A stretch of DNA of 43,093 nt, taken from NCBI GenBank assembly GCA_018433945.1, contig JAHDQF010000018.1, positions 1 to 43,093 on the forward strand, read 5' to 3'. The position numbers and the translations under genes were made by a program. Shown here piece by piece: positions 34,090 to 42,892 of the stretch. This DNA comes from Proteiniphilum sp. GTDB lineage: Bacteria; Bacteroidota; Bacteroidia; Bacteroidales; Dysgonomonadaceae. The stretch's first letter is position 1. The number at the start of each line of letters is the position of its first letter. The notes beneath the pieces are model-generated. The model did not search any database and was not told the origin of the DNA. It saw nothing but the letters and a program-made list of their open reading frames with translations.

Positions 34090-35074
34090 CATCACTGGTT
34101 ACTTCCGAAAGTGAAACTTTTAATTTTTGATTTTGTTTTATAAACCGAAATTTAAGGCAATAAACAAGACACAATATGAAACAAGAGATAACCATAATCC
34201 ACCAACCAATGAACGGATACAATTCAATGATTAAAAATGAAACAAAAACTTGAGTGATTGCATACATTATTGATATCAATCTCTGATCAATCCCCTGTTC
34301 GTTAGCCAAAATCTGAAAGAAATGAAGCCTGTGAGCTGTTGTAATGTTTTGTTTTAATCGTACTCTGTGCAAGACGGTCAACACAGAATCAACACCATAT
34401 ACCATCAGCAAACCTATCCACACCAGATTTTTTGTTTCTATCATCAACAAAATCAACAAAGTAACAACCCAAAAACCGGCAGCAATGCTACCCACATCCC
34501 CTGCAAAACATTTGGCCTTCTTTCTAAAATTGAAAAAAAGAAAAACAACAGATGCCAATAAAGGGAAAATAATAAAGTCTGGATCTGTAAAAGGATGTAT
34601 GTGGTTATTGATATAAAGGAGAGATATCAGTACTGTTGCCGTATACAAACCGTTCATGCCATTTATTCCATCCATGAAATTGTATGCATTCAAGGTACCC
34701 ACAAAAAAAACATATGCGATTACAATACCCCACCAAGGAATCGTATAAAATACACCTGTAAACTGAAAGGCAAAACTCAAGGCCAAAGCTTGACATAAAA
34801 GTCGAATACGATATCTCACGCCACAAACGTCATCCCAAAAACTTATTCCTGCAGCAATAGTAATTCCGATAAAGAAAATTAAGTCAGCATACGACAGATT
34901 CAATAATAAGTACAGCAAAGCCGCAACCCATAAAATTATTCCACCGCCACGAATAGTTGGTTGAGTATGAGAACTCCGCTGATTGGGTATATCCAAAATC
35001 CGAAATTTTTTCGCGATTTGAAAATAAATTATTTCCAAAACAAAAAACAAAATCAAAATCAATAAATAAATCAT
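34055..35074 (-). CDS. WecA/WbpL-like sugar-1-phosphate transferase (copy C)
   Basis: A 339-residue polytopic enzyme of the same family as 28277-29242, with motifs SFWDDVCGV, NAYNFMDGINGMNGL and FAGDVGSIA all intact. It is clearly divergent at protein level and much more AT-rich than copy B, so it is not a recent duplicate. The C-terminus (SDVPQNLSHDLSK) is longer than in copy B, and its end is encoded by the flanking transposon-end repeat, so the original tail was replaced. The ATG overlaps the epimerase stop (ATGA at 35071-35074), giving translational coupling. It is last in the AT-rich polysaccharide operon. Confidence 0.92.
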   Translation of the reverse strand: MIYLLILILFFVLEIIYFQIAKKFRILDIPNQRSSHTQPTIRGGGIILWVAALLYLLLNLSYADLIFFIGITIAAGISFWDDVCGVRYRIRLLCQALALSFAFQFTGVFYTIPWWGIVIAYVFFVGTLNAYNFMDGINGMNGLYTATVLISLLYINNHIHPFTDPDFIIFPLLASVVFLFFNFRKKAKCFAGDVGSIAAGFWVVTLLILLMIETKNLVWIGLLMVYGVDSVLTVLHRVRLKQNITTAHRLHFFQILANEQGIDQRLISIMYAITQVFVSFLIIELYPFIGWWIMVISCFILCLVYCLKFRFIKQNQKLKVSLSEVTSDVPQNLSHDLSK

Positions 35075-36018
35075 TGCTTTAAACTTAATAATGTATTTTT
35101 TATCCCTTGTCTTGATGAGTAAGGCATCTCTTTAATGCCCAATATTTTTTTAATTTTCTTGTTACTTACAACATAGTTCTCCGTTAGCTTGTTTAAAATT
35201 TTTTGATTAAAAGGAAGATGAAATAAATCTCCGCACCTGGCTAAAAAAATCATCAATCCTTTCGGAAGATTCCAAATAAACGATTTTTTACCCAGCGATT
35301 CATTGATAAGTTTTACCAACTCATTTGTTGACAACGGTTCATCGTCACACACATTGTATATGCCACTTTCAACATATGACTCCGAGATCAATTGTTCAAC
35401 CACGAATTTTATGTTTTCGATGTAACAAAATGATCTCAGGTTATCATAGGCACCTAACGGCCACGGAAAACCTTTACAAACAAATCGATATAAAAGATTT
35501 AAGTTACCTTTGCTCTCAGGCCCGTAAATCATGCAAGGCCTTAAGATATAAACCGATTTGTTCTTATAAAGGCTGCGTGTTGTCAAATACCTGTTAAAAA
35601 CGTATTCTTCAGCCCGTAATTTTGATAATCCGTAAAGAGTCTTTGGACGGGGCTTAATCATCTCCGTCAAAGGATACCCTTTCACACTATCCGTTACCGC
35701 TTTCACAGAACTAAAAAAAATAAATTTTGAGGCATTGCTTTTTAAAAAGAACTCAAAAATTTTTTCAGTCAATTCCGTATTAACGGCAAAATAGGTTTTA
35801 GCATCTATATTATTGTCAACGTCCTGTGCAATACCGGCCAAATGAATAATCACATCAACCTGTGGAATTTCCTTCAGATCCTGCCAACCGTATGTTTGCA
35901 CTACTCCCGCTATTTCTGATTGATGAATATCCAATCCATAGATGACATGTTGATTACCCCAACTTTTGGTAAAATTGGTACCGACAAACCCGTTAATGCC
36001 GGTTATTAAAATATTCAT
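35071..36018 (-). CDS. NAD-dependent epimerase/dehydratase, extended SDR (copy C)
   Basis: A 315-residue partner of the transferase above. The cofactor motif TGINGFVGTNFTKSW and catalytic YGLSK (with LRAEEYVFNRY after it) are present, and the conserved block VYILRPCMIYGPESKGNLNL is shared with copy B. It lacks the heptamer-encoded loop of copy B and has LTTRSLYKNKS instead. AT-rich codon use matches the genes upstream. The intact copy B and this gene may supply different sugar nucleotides for two glycans, or one may be redundant. Confidence 0.9.
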   Translation of the reverse strand: MNILITGINGFVGTNFTKSWGNQHVIYGLDIHQSEIAGVVQTYGWQDLKEIPQVDVIIHLAGIAQDVDNNIDAKTYFAVNTELTEKIFEFFLKSNASKFIFFSSVKAVTDSVKGYPLTEMIKPRPKTLYGLSKLRAEEYVFNRYLTTRSLYKNKSVYILRPCMIYGPESKGNLNLLYRFVCKGFPWPLGAYDNLRSFCYIENIKFVVEQLISESYVESGIYNVCDDEPLSTNELVKLINESLGKKSFIWNLPKGLMIFLARCGDLFHLPFNQKILNKLTENYVVSNKKIKKILGIKEMPYSSRQGIKNTLLSLKQ

Positions 36019-37038
36019 TTATTTACTGTAGTTTAATAATAGGGATTTCATTCTAATGTATGTGGAACGACCTTTGAGTAGCAAATCTGTATTTCTATTT
36101 GAAGAGATTGATCCAATGAGAAATTTATCAACAAAATCAGCAGTAAGATTTTTAACATGAACCATTGCTCCAACTTCAATTAAATACTTATCAACTTTTA
36201 ATAGTTTATCTTGATATATCGATATTGTTGGCACACCAATTACGGCCATCTCTCTAGTCATCGTTCCACCTGCACCTATAAACAAACTGCATTTCTTAAC
36301 AATCTCACTTAGTGGTTGTGGCTCAGTAAGAACCGTTATTCCCTCGAAAATAAAATCTTCATAATGCTTGATTTGTGATTTCTCTCTTGGTATTATGACA
36401 ATATTGTACTTATCTTTTAATGCTATAATTAAGTCATCCATAAAAAAAAGCCTAGCATTGTAATATTGTGCTAAATTAGGCTCCAATCTAATATATATTG
36501 TAGGAATTGATGATGATGGGTTCTTATATTCATAACCCAGATATTCATTCCAAAGATAGATACCTTCTTTGACCCCCTCATAATTCAAGACTTTTTTTCT
36601 TGATATAAATGGCATTGAAATATCATCATAAGTTAAAAATTCCGGTAAGAATATCTTATTTGCACATAAAAATGCTGGCCAATTACCTTTGGCATGTTCA
36701 TTATCATTTGTATAAATCGATTGCACTCCCAATAATTTTGCCACAACAGGTAAATAATACGATGCTTGTGCAATTGCAATATCGGGTTTATTCTTCTTTA
36801 GAAAATTATATAATTGGAAAATTCTAATCGGAAATCCAAGCATTTTTTTTAGGCTATTTTTACCATAATGAGTCCCAACAACAGTAAAATTGATATTATA
36901 CAACTTCAATAATGGGATCGTGTTACTTAACGGTCTACTAGTTACAATTACCTCGTGATTCTCTTCTTTTAATTCACTTATTAATTGTTTAAAAAAACTC
37001 ACATGTGGTGAGTTTGTTAGATCAAACCAAATTTTCAT
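36019..37038 (-). CDS. DUF354 family protein (GT-B-like fold)
   Basis: A 339-residue cytoplasmic protein. The start MKIWFDLTNSPHVSFFKQLI is the family hallmark, and the layout is two Rossmann-like halves as in GT-B glycosyltransferases (VGTHYGKNSLKKMLG in the first half, SLFIGAGGTMTREMAVIGVP in the second, resembling a nucleotide-sugar site). DUF354 genes occur in archaeal and bacterial glycan clusters; a glycosyltransferase or UDP-sugar epimerase-like role is suspected but unproven. It is directly adjacent to the epimerase start and overlaps the upstream gene by 17 bases, so it is firmly in the operon. Confidence 0.8.
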   Translation of the reverse strand: MKIWFDLTNSPHVSFFKQLISELKEENHEVIVTSRPLSNTIPLLKLYNINFTVVGTHYGKNSLKKMLGFPIRIFQLYNFLKKNKPDIAIAQASYYLPVVAKLLGVQSIYTNDNEHAKGNWPAFLCANKIFLPEFLTYDDISMPFISRKKVLNYEGVKEGIYLWNEYLGYEYKNPSSSIPTIYIRLEPNLAQYYNARLFFMDDLIIALKDKYNIVIIPREKSQIKHYEDFIFEGITVLTEPQPLSEIVKKCSLFIGAGGTMTREMAVIGVPTISIYQDKLLKVDKYLIEVGAMVHVKNLTADFVDKFLIGSISSNRNTDLLLKGRSTYIRMKSLLLNYSK

Positions 37039-38224
37039 TTTTAACTTTTAAAAGTAAATAATTAGATAATGCATTAAACATAAATGCATTACTCCATCTC
37101 ATATAAGGAATTTTGCTGCTCCAATTCCGTTTCAATTGATAATAGAAATAACCTTTTTTTGATTGCATGTTTTTTATCGTCCATTGTAATACTTTATCAG
37201 CATAATTCAATACATACGGATCATTAATATTTAATGAATTTAAAGTAACAAACAACTGACCTGGACAATGAATATCGATGGGGTATGTTTTGTTGTGATA
37301 ATATTTGGGTGTACCATCTTCCAGAAAGAAGTTTTGGATGTAAAACTCAAAACCTTTTTTAATGTTTTCCTGAAAAACTGTATCGCCGGTTAAATCCTGG
37401 TATGCCTGGAGGGCATCCAGATTGTAGCCGGTATGAAAACTGTCAATCCAGTTTTGCACCGGCAGTTCGCCATAAAGCCACGAACCATCCGGTTGCTGTG
37501 CATCGGTGCATGCCAAAATGCTGTCACGTGCGGCGGTTTTCAGCTTTTCATCTTTTGTATGGTAGTAGCAGTAACTTAGCAGTTTACTGCCTAACAGTGA
37601 TGCATTGTACACCGTGTTGTTTCCTTCGAGGGGGGAGTATGAAAACAGAAATCCCTGCTTTTTGGGTGTACGGTTTAAATCGTTTAAAACAAATTTTGCA
37701 GCCGAAAGGGCGGTATTAAGCCAGTTTTCGTTTTTTGTGATATCATAAGCCTGAAACAATGCGGAAGCTGCAAAGGTGGTGGCTACAACCGTAGGTGTGT
37801 TTTTTGGAAACAAAAACAGCCGGCGTGCCTGCCAATCGAAATTATAGCCCCAGCAAGCACCCGAATAGCCTTTGCTTTGGAGGGAAATAAGCAAAGCGGC
37901 TAAATAATTTATTTTATCCAGTATTTCCTGCTGTGTTCCAAATTCTATTTTGCCTGATGCTTGTTGTGCCTTGTAAATATTGCAGTAGCCGGTTAAAAAC
38001 AGCCCGATGCCTTTGGCGTTGTGTTCTTTGGGTACCAGCAGCAGTTTTCTGAAATTGATGGAGCTGCGTTTAAAACCCTGTATCCATGCCAGGCGTGCCA
38101 AATCCCAATGCTTTAGCGGGGTGGCCTGAAATACTTTGGAGTTAAGCCCGTCGTAAGGGTCCCAGCCGGCAAAGTTTTGGGCTTCGCAGTAGGATTTGAG
38201 ATTGATAAATGATGTGGTGAACAT
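37022..38224 (-). CDS. Alpha/alpha-toroid protein of a polysaccharide cluster
   Basis: A 400-residue soluble protein with repeated helical-hairpin segments, as in (alpha/alpha)6 toroid enzymes (N-acylglucosamine 2-epimerase, GH88 and heparinase-type folds): AQNFAGWDPYDGLNSKVFQA, GACWGYNFDWQARRLF, PDGSWLYGELPVQNWIDSFH, PIDIHCPGQLFVTL. Conserved Trp, Asp and His line the likely pocket. No signal peptide is seen. Such genes sit beside ADH-Gfo fusions in other O-antigen clusters (my recollection, not checked). Substrate unknown; it may modify an activated sugar or lipid-linked glycan. Confidence 0.7.
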   Translation of the reverse strand: MFTTSFINLKSYCEAQNFAGWDPYDGLNSKVFQATPLKHWDLARLAWIQGFKRSSINFRKLLLVPKEHNAKGIGLFLTGYCNIYKAQQASGKIEFGTQQEILDKINYLAALLISLQSKGYSGACWGYNFDWQARRLFLFPKNTPTVVATTFAASALFQAYDITKNENWLNTALSAAKFVLNDLNRTPKKQGFLFSYSPLEGNNTVYNASLLGSKLLSYCYYHTKDEKLKTAARDSILACTDAQQPDGSWLYGELPVQNWIDSFHTGYNLDALQAYQDLTGDTVFQENIKKGFEFYIQNFFLEDGTPKYYHNKTYPIDIHCPGQLFVTLNSLNINDPYVLNYADKVLQWTIKNMQSKKGYFYYQLKRNWSSKIPYMRWSNAFMFNALSNYLLLKVKNENLV

Positions 38225-38342
38225 GTTAATAATTTTATTGGAACACGGGTGACACAGATTTGCAAGGATTTATACGAATTTTATTATCTGTGATCATCTG
38301 TTGCATCAGCGTTATCCGTGTTCAATCTTTATCCGTGTTCAT
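38225..38342. repeat. Intergenic repeat with recurring TTATCCGTGTTCA-type words
   Basis: The gap holds TTATCCGTGTTCA twice (around 38310 and 38329) and related words (ACACGGGTGACACAGAT, ATCTGTGATCATCTGTTGC), a style of low-complexity intergenic DNA frequent in Bacteroidetes. No promoter or gene is evident. Confidence 0.4.
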
Positions 38343-40625
38343 TCAATTCTCAATTCTTACTATCTGCCCGGTTTTGATGGATTCCAATACGGCAAAAGTG
38401 GCTTTGGTAACGGCTACAATTTCTTCAAACGGAATCAGCGGTTTTCCGGTTAGCAGGCCTTGCAGGAACTGTTCTACCATTTGCTTTTGTCCTTTGTCGA
38501 GGTTCAACAGTTTCTTTTTTTGTTTGGTTTTGCCAAACATACGCAACTCTTTAAAATTGTTGATTACCCCCGACAAGCCGTTGTGAAATACTTCGATGTA
38601 TTCTTTTGGCATCGATTTGGGACCATTGGCGTAATAGGCCACCACCCCGGTTGAGCCGTTGGCAAAGGTGATGTTGATATTTACTGTATCGTTATGGCCG
38701 CCTGCATCAGGTAAAGCAGTGGCATATACCGAAACGGGCAGGCTGCCGTTCAACCAGGTGAGGTAATCGATAAAATGACAGGCTTCGCCGATGATGCGGC
38801 CACCGCCGATTTCCATGTCCTGAATCCAGGTATCGCCGGGGATGTGGCCGGCATTGACACGATAAATCATGCTCATGGGTCCGCTGCCCATTTGTTTTTT
38901 GAGCTGTGTTGAAAGGGCGCTGAAACGGCGGTTGAAGCCGACCATTATTACCGACTTCGGGACATTATTGCGAGGAGCGTCCGCAGGGAGCGACGTAGCA
39001 ACCTGTTCGTCGTTGGCAGTTGGTTCTTCGTTAGGAGTGTTGGAGTGATTTTCAACAGGTTGCTTCGTCGATGCTCCTTCGTTCCTCGGAGCCTCTTCTC
39101 GCAAAGACATTGCTTCGATGATTCGGTCCAGTTCTGCGGGGGTGAGGCACAATGGTTTTTCTACGAAGATGTGTTTGCCGGCTTGGAGGCCTTTGAGTAC
39201 GTATTGGGCGTGGGAATCGTGGCGGGTGGCGATGAAGAGGGTGTTGATGTCGGGGTTTTGGAGAATATCTTTTTCATTCGATGTACAAAACTCGAAACCA
39301 AAACGCTCGGCTACCCGTTTGGAGGTGGTGCCGTTGTTGGTGAGCACACCTTTGCAAACTATATCACTGTTTTTCTTCGGAATATTGGGAAGCAAATTGC
39401 CTTGTGCATAACTGCCTGCGCCTATAAAACCGATGTTTATTTTGGCTACCGGTTTTGAGCTGCCGGTTGTTACTTTGTTTTGAAGCTGAACCGGTTTTTC
39501 TGTGTTGTATTTCAGGATGATGCCCAGGTACGGTTCTGATTTTTTTACAATCATGTCGTATGCATTTGGGGCATCCTCCAGCGAAAACTCGTGGGTGGTA
39601 AGGTAGCTGATGTCCATCGTGCCGCCTGCCAGCAGTTGCTGAAACGCTTCCATGTTGCGTTTTTCGGTCCAGCGGACGTAGGCAGCGGGGTAGTCGATTC
39701 CCTTTTCCTCGTAGTTCAGGTCGTAACGGCCGGGACCGTAAGAACACGACATTTTTAATTCCAGCTCTTTTTTGTACCAGTGCGGGTTACGCTCAAAGCC
39801 GGTGGGAACAGCGCCCAGAATAACCACTTTGCCTTTTTTTCGGGCAATGGCCCCGGCAAAATTGATGGGGTCGGTACTGGTGGTGGCGGCAGCGATGATA
39901 ACTGCATCTGCACCCAGGCCGTTGGTGTATTCCAAAATTTGATTCTCAATGCCGGGTGTGTTGCGGGTAAGGGCCAAACCGGCAAAATGTTGTTGCGCCA
40001 GTATTACCGGCGGCTCGCTTACATCGATGCCAATGACGTTTACGCCCGATGCTTTTAGCATGAGGCCGGTAAGCTGCCCCAGCAATCCCAGGCCAATGAC
40101 GACGCAGGTTTCGCCCAGGCGTAAGTCTGTCTGACGAATGCTTTGCAGGGCAATGGCGCCCAAGGTATTGTAAGCAGCAGCTTTTAAGTCTGAATTTTCC
40201 GGCAATTTTACACAAAGATTCACCGGTACAGCAATAATCTCGGCGTGGTTGGCAAAATTAACGCCGGCACAGGCTACCAAATCGCCTGCGGTAAATTGAG
40301 AAACGCCTTCCCCCACAGCAATAACCTCGCCTGCCGACGAGTAACCCAGCGGTGAATAAGCCTCCAACTTTTTGGTAACGGACCGGTAGGTTTGCACCGG
40401 CCCCTGCTGTGCCAGTACTTCCAATACCTGTTTTACCTGTTGCGGGCGTTCTTTGGCTTTGCCCAATAAACTTTTGCGGGCTGTGGTGGCTGTGCTCCCC
40501 TCGGTGCCGGCACTAATAAGCGAGTAGTGGTTTTTTACCATTACCATACCTTTGCCCAGCACCGGTGCGGGCATTTCCTGAACGGTCATTTCACCGTTGG
40601 AGAGTTTTTGCGTGAGTTGTTGCAT
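38343..40625 (-). CDS. Fusion of zinc-type alcohol dehydrogenase and Gfo/Idh/MocA oxidoreductase
   Basis: Start at the ATG 40625 (MQQLTQKLSNGEMTVQEM) gives 760 residues; an earlier in-frame start adds 13 hydrophobic residues without support. About 1-350 is a medium-chain dehydrogenase with CVVIGLGLLGQLTGLM as NAD-binding site. About 375-760 is a Gfo/Idh/MocA domain with NIGFIGAGSYAQGNL, HIFVEKPLCLTP and the HF-type block IIGEACHFIDYLTWL. Such two-domain oxidoreductases are typical of O-antigen and exopolysaccharide clusters and probably oxidise or reduce a nucleotide sugar. Between the EKPLCL strand and VIMVGFNRR lies a 45-residue hydrophilic insert encoded by a palindromic element (38968-39104) kept in frame. 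Confidence 0.9.
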   Translation of the reverse strand: MQQLTQKLSNGEMTVQEMPAPVLGKGMVMVKNHYSLISAGTEGSTATTARKSLLGKAKERPQQVKQVLEVLAQQGPVQTYRSVTKKLEAYSPLGYSSAGEVIAVGEGVSQFTAGDLVACAGVNFANHAEIIAVPVNLCVKLPENSDLKAAAYNTLGAIALQSIRQTDLRLGETCVVIGLGLLGQLTGLMLKASGVNVIGIDVSEPPVILAQQHFAGLALTRNTPGIENQILEYTNGLGADAVIIAAATTSTDPINFAGAIARKKGKVVILGAVPTGFERNPHWYKKELELKMSCSYGPGRYDLNYEEKGIDYPAAYVRWTEKRNMEAFQQLLAGGTMDISYLTTHEFSLEDAPNAYDMIVKKSEPYLGIILKYNTEKPVQLQNKVTTGSSKPVAKINIGFIGAGSYAQGNLLPNIPKKNSDIVCKGVLTNNGTTSKRVAERFGFEFCTSNEKDILQNPDINTLFIATRHDSHAQYVLKGLQAGKHIFVEKPLCLTPAELDRIIEAMSLREEAPRNEGASTKQPVENHSNTPNEEPTANDEQVATSLPADAPRNNVPKSVIMVGFNRRFSALSTQLKKQMGSGPMSMIYRVNAGHIPGDTWIQDMEIGGGRIIGEACHFIDYLTWLNGSLPVSVYATALPDAGGHNDTVNINITFANGSTGVVAYYANGPKSMPKEYIEVFHNGLSGVINNFKELRMFGKTKQKKKLLNLDKGQKQMVEQFLQGLLTGKPLIPFEEIVAVTKATFAVLESIKTGQIVRIEN
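38968..39104. repeat. In-frame palindromic element inside the oxidoreductase gene
   Basis: Left arm 38968-39007 begins TTGCGAGGAGC and ends GTAGCAACCTGTT. Right arm 39054-39104 is its imperfect inverse, beginning AACAGGTTGCTTCGTCG and ending CTTCTCGCAA. The 46-base centre is not paired. The arms resemble the widespread genomic palindrome TTGCGAGGAGC...GAAGCAATCT. It encodes the extra residues REEAPRNEGASTKQPV through LPADAPRNN, with a similar APRN word at each end. Confidence 0.75.
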
Positions 40626-40626
40626 A

Positions 40627-41712
40627 TTATAAATGATTAAAAACATTAACCATTCGAGTTTCAAAATGCTCTAAAGTGTAATTTTTAAAAAATTCATTTT
40701 TTGAATTAACTTGCATTTCTTTTCTTTTTTCTTTATCGGAAATTAATTTTTCCACGTAATATAAAAGTTTCTCTTTTTCTCCGGTTGGAAACACGTAGCC
40801 AAATTCCGGTTTTATTATTTCAGGAATTGCTCCCTGATCTGAAGCAATTATTGCAAGACCATGTTGCATCGCCTCAAGAATTACCAAAGGAAATGCATCA
40901 TTGAAACTTGGATGAATTAAAATATCACAATTTGAAATTATTTGATGCTTATCCAAATCATATTTTGGCCCCCAAAATTTAATGAAATTATCCAATTTGC
41001 TCGATCTAACAAAGTTTTCAAACTTTACTTTAGAATTTTCATCCCTAAAACCACCAATAATATTTAGCCTGATATTACTGAACCGGAGTACCACTTTAGC
41101 CAGCACTTCCAATAACAAGAAAAAACCCTTCGACTCTTGCAGGTTTGAAAGAAAAAGCAATTCGACAAAAGTACTGTTCTTTTTTGCAGGTGCAACATTT
41201 ACTGTTTCCACCCCATTTGCCACAGCAAAAAAATTCGTATTTCTTGGTGCAATATTTCTAAATTCATACTCATAAAGCCCTTTGGAAAGATGTATGATAA
41301 CCGCATTTGAAAAACAATAACGATATAACCTTTTTTGAAAATTGGTTGTTACTTTTTCTGCTATACCCTTGCCATGAAGATGAAAAATAGGTTTAACCTT
41401 AAGGAGTTTTAAGATAAAGATATTTGGAAGTTCTTTGTAAAAACCGATTCCTGTAGGGGGGGGTGTATAATAAACATATTTTGGTCGAAATATTATTAGT
41501 TTATATAATAGTTTGAACCATAATAATATTAATAGTACAATTTTTTTTAAGTTGATTTTTTTTAAATCTGTAAGTGTTTTGCTGAAATTTACCTTTATAA
41601 GTTCCTTTTTAACTGATTTATTGATAATTTCACTCTTAAAGACTTGATTATTTACCAGAGTAACGCCATATATTGGAGGAGGAAGCTGAATGAAGTAAAT
41701 GATTTTTTTCAT
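40627..41712 (-). CDS. GT4 family glycosyltransferase
   Basis: A 361-residue GT-B enzyme, cytoplasmic or membrane-associated, adding a sugar to the lipid-linked glycan. N-terminal acceptor domain starts with IQLPPPIYGVTLVNNQVFKS. The C-terminal donor domain carries FVELLFLSNLQESKGFFLLL and the EX7E region HPSFNDAFPLVILEAMQHGL followed by SDQGAIPEI. Full length. It lies 1 base upstream of the oxidoreductase gene and 7 bases downstream of the polymerase gene, so it is in the same operon. Very AT-rich. Donor and linkage cannot be told. Confidence 0.93.
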   Translation of the reverse strand: MKKIIYFIQLPPPIYGVTLVNNQVFKSEIINKSVKKELIKVNFSKTLTDLKKINLKKIVLLILLWFKLLYKLIIFRPKYVYYTPPPTGIGFYKELPNIFILKLLKVKPIFHLHGKGIAEKVTTNFQKRLYRYCFSNAVIIHLSKGLYEYEFRNIAPRNTNFFAVANGVETVNVAPAKKNSTFVELLFLSNLQESKGFFLLLEVLAKVVLRFSNIRLNIIGGFRDENSKVKFENFVRSSKLDNFIKFWGPKYDLDKHQIISNCDILIHPSFNDAFPLVILEAMQHGLAIIASDQGAIPEIIKPEFGYVFPTGEKEKLLYYVEKLISDKEKRKEMQVNSKNEFFKNYTLEHFETRMVNVFNHL

Positions 41713-41719
41713 TTTCGTC

Positions 41720-42892
41720 TTATTTATTTGACTGATAAAATGCTTTTGTTAGAAAATAGAATCCAATTCCAAAAAAAAGATTACTTAATAAGGGACCTGT
41801 CATTCCCAAAGTGAATAAAAACAATAAAAATATAATTAATATTTTCCGTTTGTTTGTTTTATTGAAATCAAGGCTATCAAAAAATTTTTTAATCAAATAT
41901 GATAAATATAATAAGCCAAATATTCCATTCGTAATTAAAAATTCTAGAATCGAATTGTGCGGACCAGGTACATAATCAATTTCCCATAACATCGATCTCA
42001 TAAATATTTTTGAATAATCATTTCCAAACCCAAAAATTTTATTAATTAAATCAGCATTCGAGAATGCATCTATTAGTACAATCCATATATTTATACGACC
42101 TGTCATAAATTGACCAAAATCAGATGTTGATTTTAGTTTTCCAATTTGCAGTGTATTATAAATTTCTTCTGAATTTTCTTTAAAAAGAAATATAATTAAA
42201 AAGATACTTAATGGATAGATTAAATATTTGACAGATCTTTGTTTGAATAATTGGTATGTTTCCAATAATAAAAATAAAAACCAGAGTATTAAACTTGCTC
42301 TCAGTTTTAATTGATATATAAAAATTGATGCAACGGATAAAAAAATGAGTTGATTAAAAATGTTTTTATACTTTTTATAATATAAAGTTATAATTGCTAA
42401 TATTGTTAAAATTGATAGTTCATATACTCCGTAAAGAAAACCATTCGGTCTTAGAACAAGGTCATTTTCCCAAATTGTTCCACTAATAAATTTCAATTCA
42501 CCAAAGGATAATGGAATTATTTTAAAAATTTGCAATAAAGCTATAGTCAAAGGCATAAGAGCAAACGTAAGAAAAAAATTAAAAATATGATTTGAAAGAT
42601 TTTTATTTATTGGAAGAGCTAACAAAACGAATATTGAACTATATAATGCAGAGATTTCAATTAAATTTAATGGAATTCCAGCAATGAAATGTATTATAAT
42701 TATTATAAAGAAAGGTAAGATGTAATTAAATCTTTTTTTAACAAACAAAACAATAAAAGCAAATAACATGATTAGGCCGCTATAAGCTATATTGATTTTG
42801 ATTCCGGCAATTGGAGGTACTATATTACCTAAAACTGCAAATATTGGAAATAAGATGACAATGTATATTAAATATTTTTCTAATTTTTCCAA
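41720..42892 (-). CDS. O-antigen polymerase/ligase-like membrane protein (Wzy/WaaL type)
   Basis: A 390-residue protein with 10-12 hydrophobic spans and a larger periplasmic loop in the second half (about residues 245-300), where GPHNSILEFLITNGIFGLLY sits. That His-Asn motif and loop layout are typical of the Wzy_C/O-antigen ligase superfamily. It would polymerise undecaprenyl-linked repeat units or transfer them to lipid A core. The sequence cannot separate polymerase from ligase; location inside the glycan operon favours Wzy. First gene of the operon within this window. Confidence 0.85.
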   Translation of the reverse strand: MEKLEKYLIYIVILFPIFAVLGNIVPPIAGIKINIAYSGLIMLFAFIVLFVKKRFNYILPFFIIIIIHFIAGIPLNLIEISALYSSIFVLLALPINKNLSNHIFNFFLTFALMPLTIALLQIFKIIPLSFGELKFISGTIWENDLVLRPNGFLYGVYELSILTILAIITLYYKKYKNIFNQLIFLSVASIFIYQLKLRASLILWFLFLLLETYQLFKQRSVKYLIYPLSIFLIIFLFKENSEEIYNTLQIGKLKSTSDFGQFMTGRINIWIVLIDAFSNADLINKIFGFGNDYSKIFMRSMLWEIDYVPGPHNSILEFLITNGIFGLLYLSYLIKKFFDSLDFNKTNKRKILIIFLLFLFTLGMTGPLLSNLFFGIGFYFLTKAFYQSNK

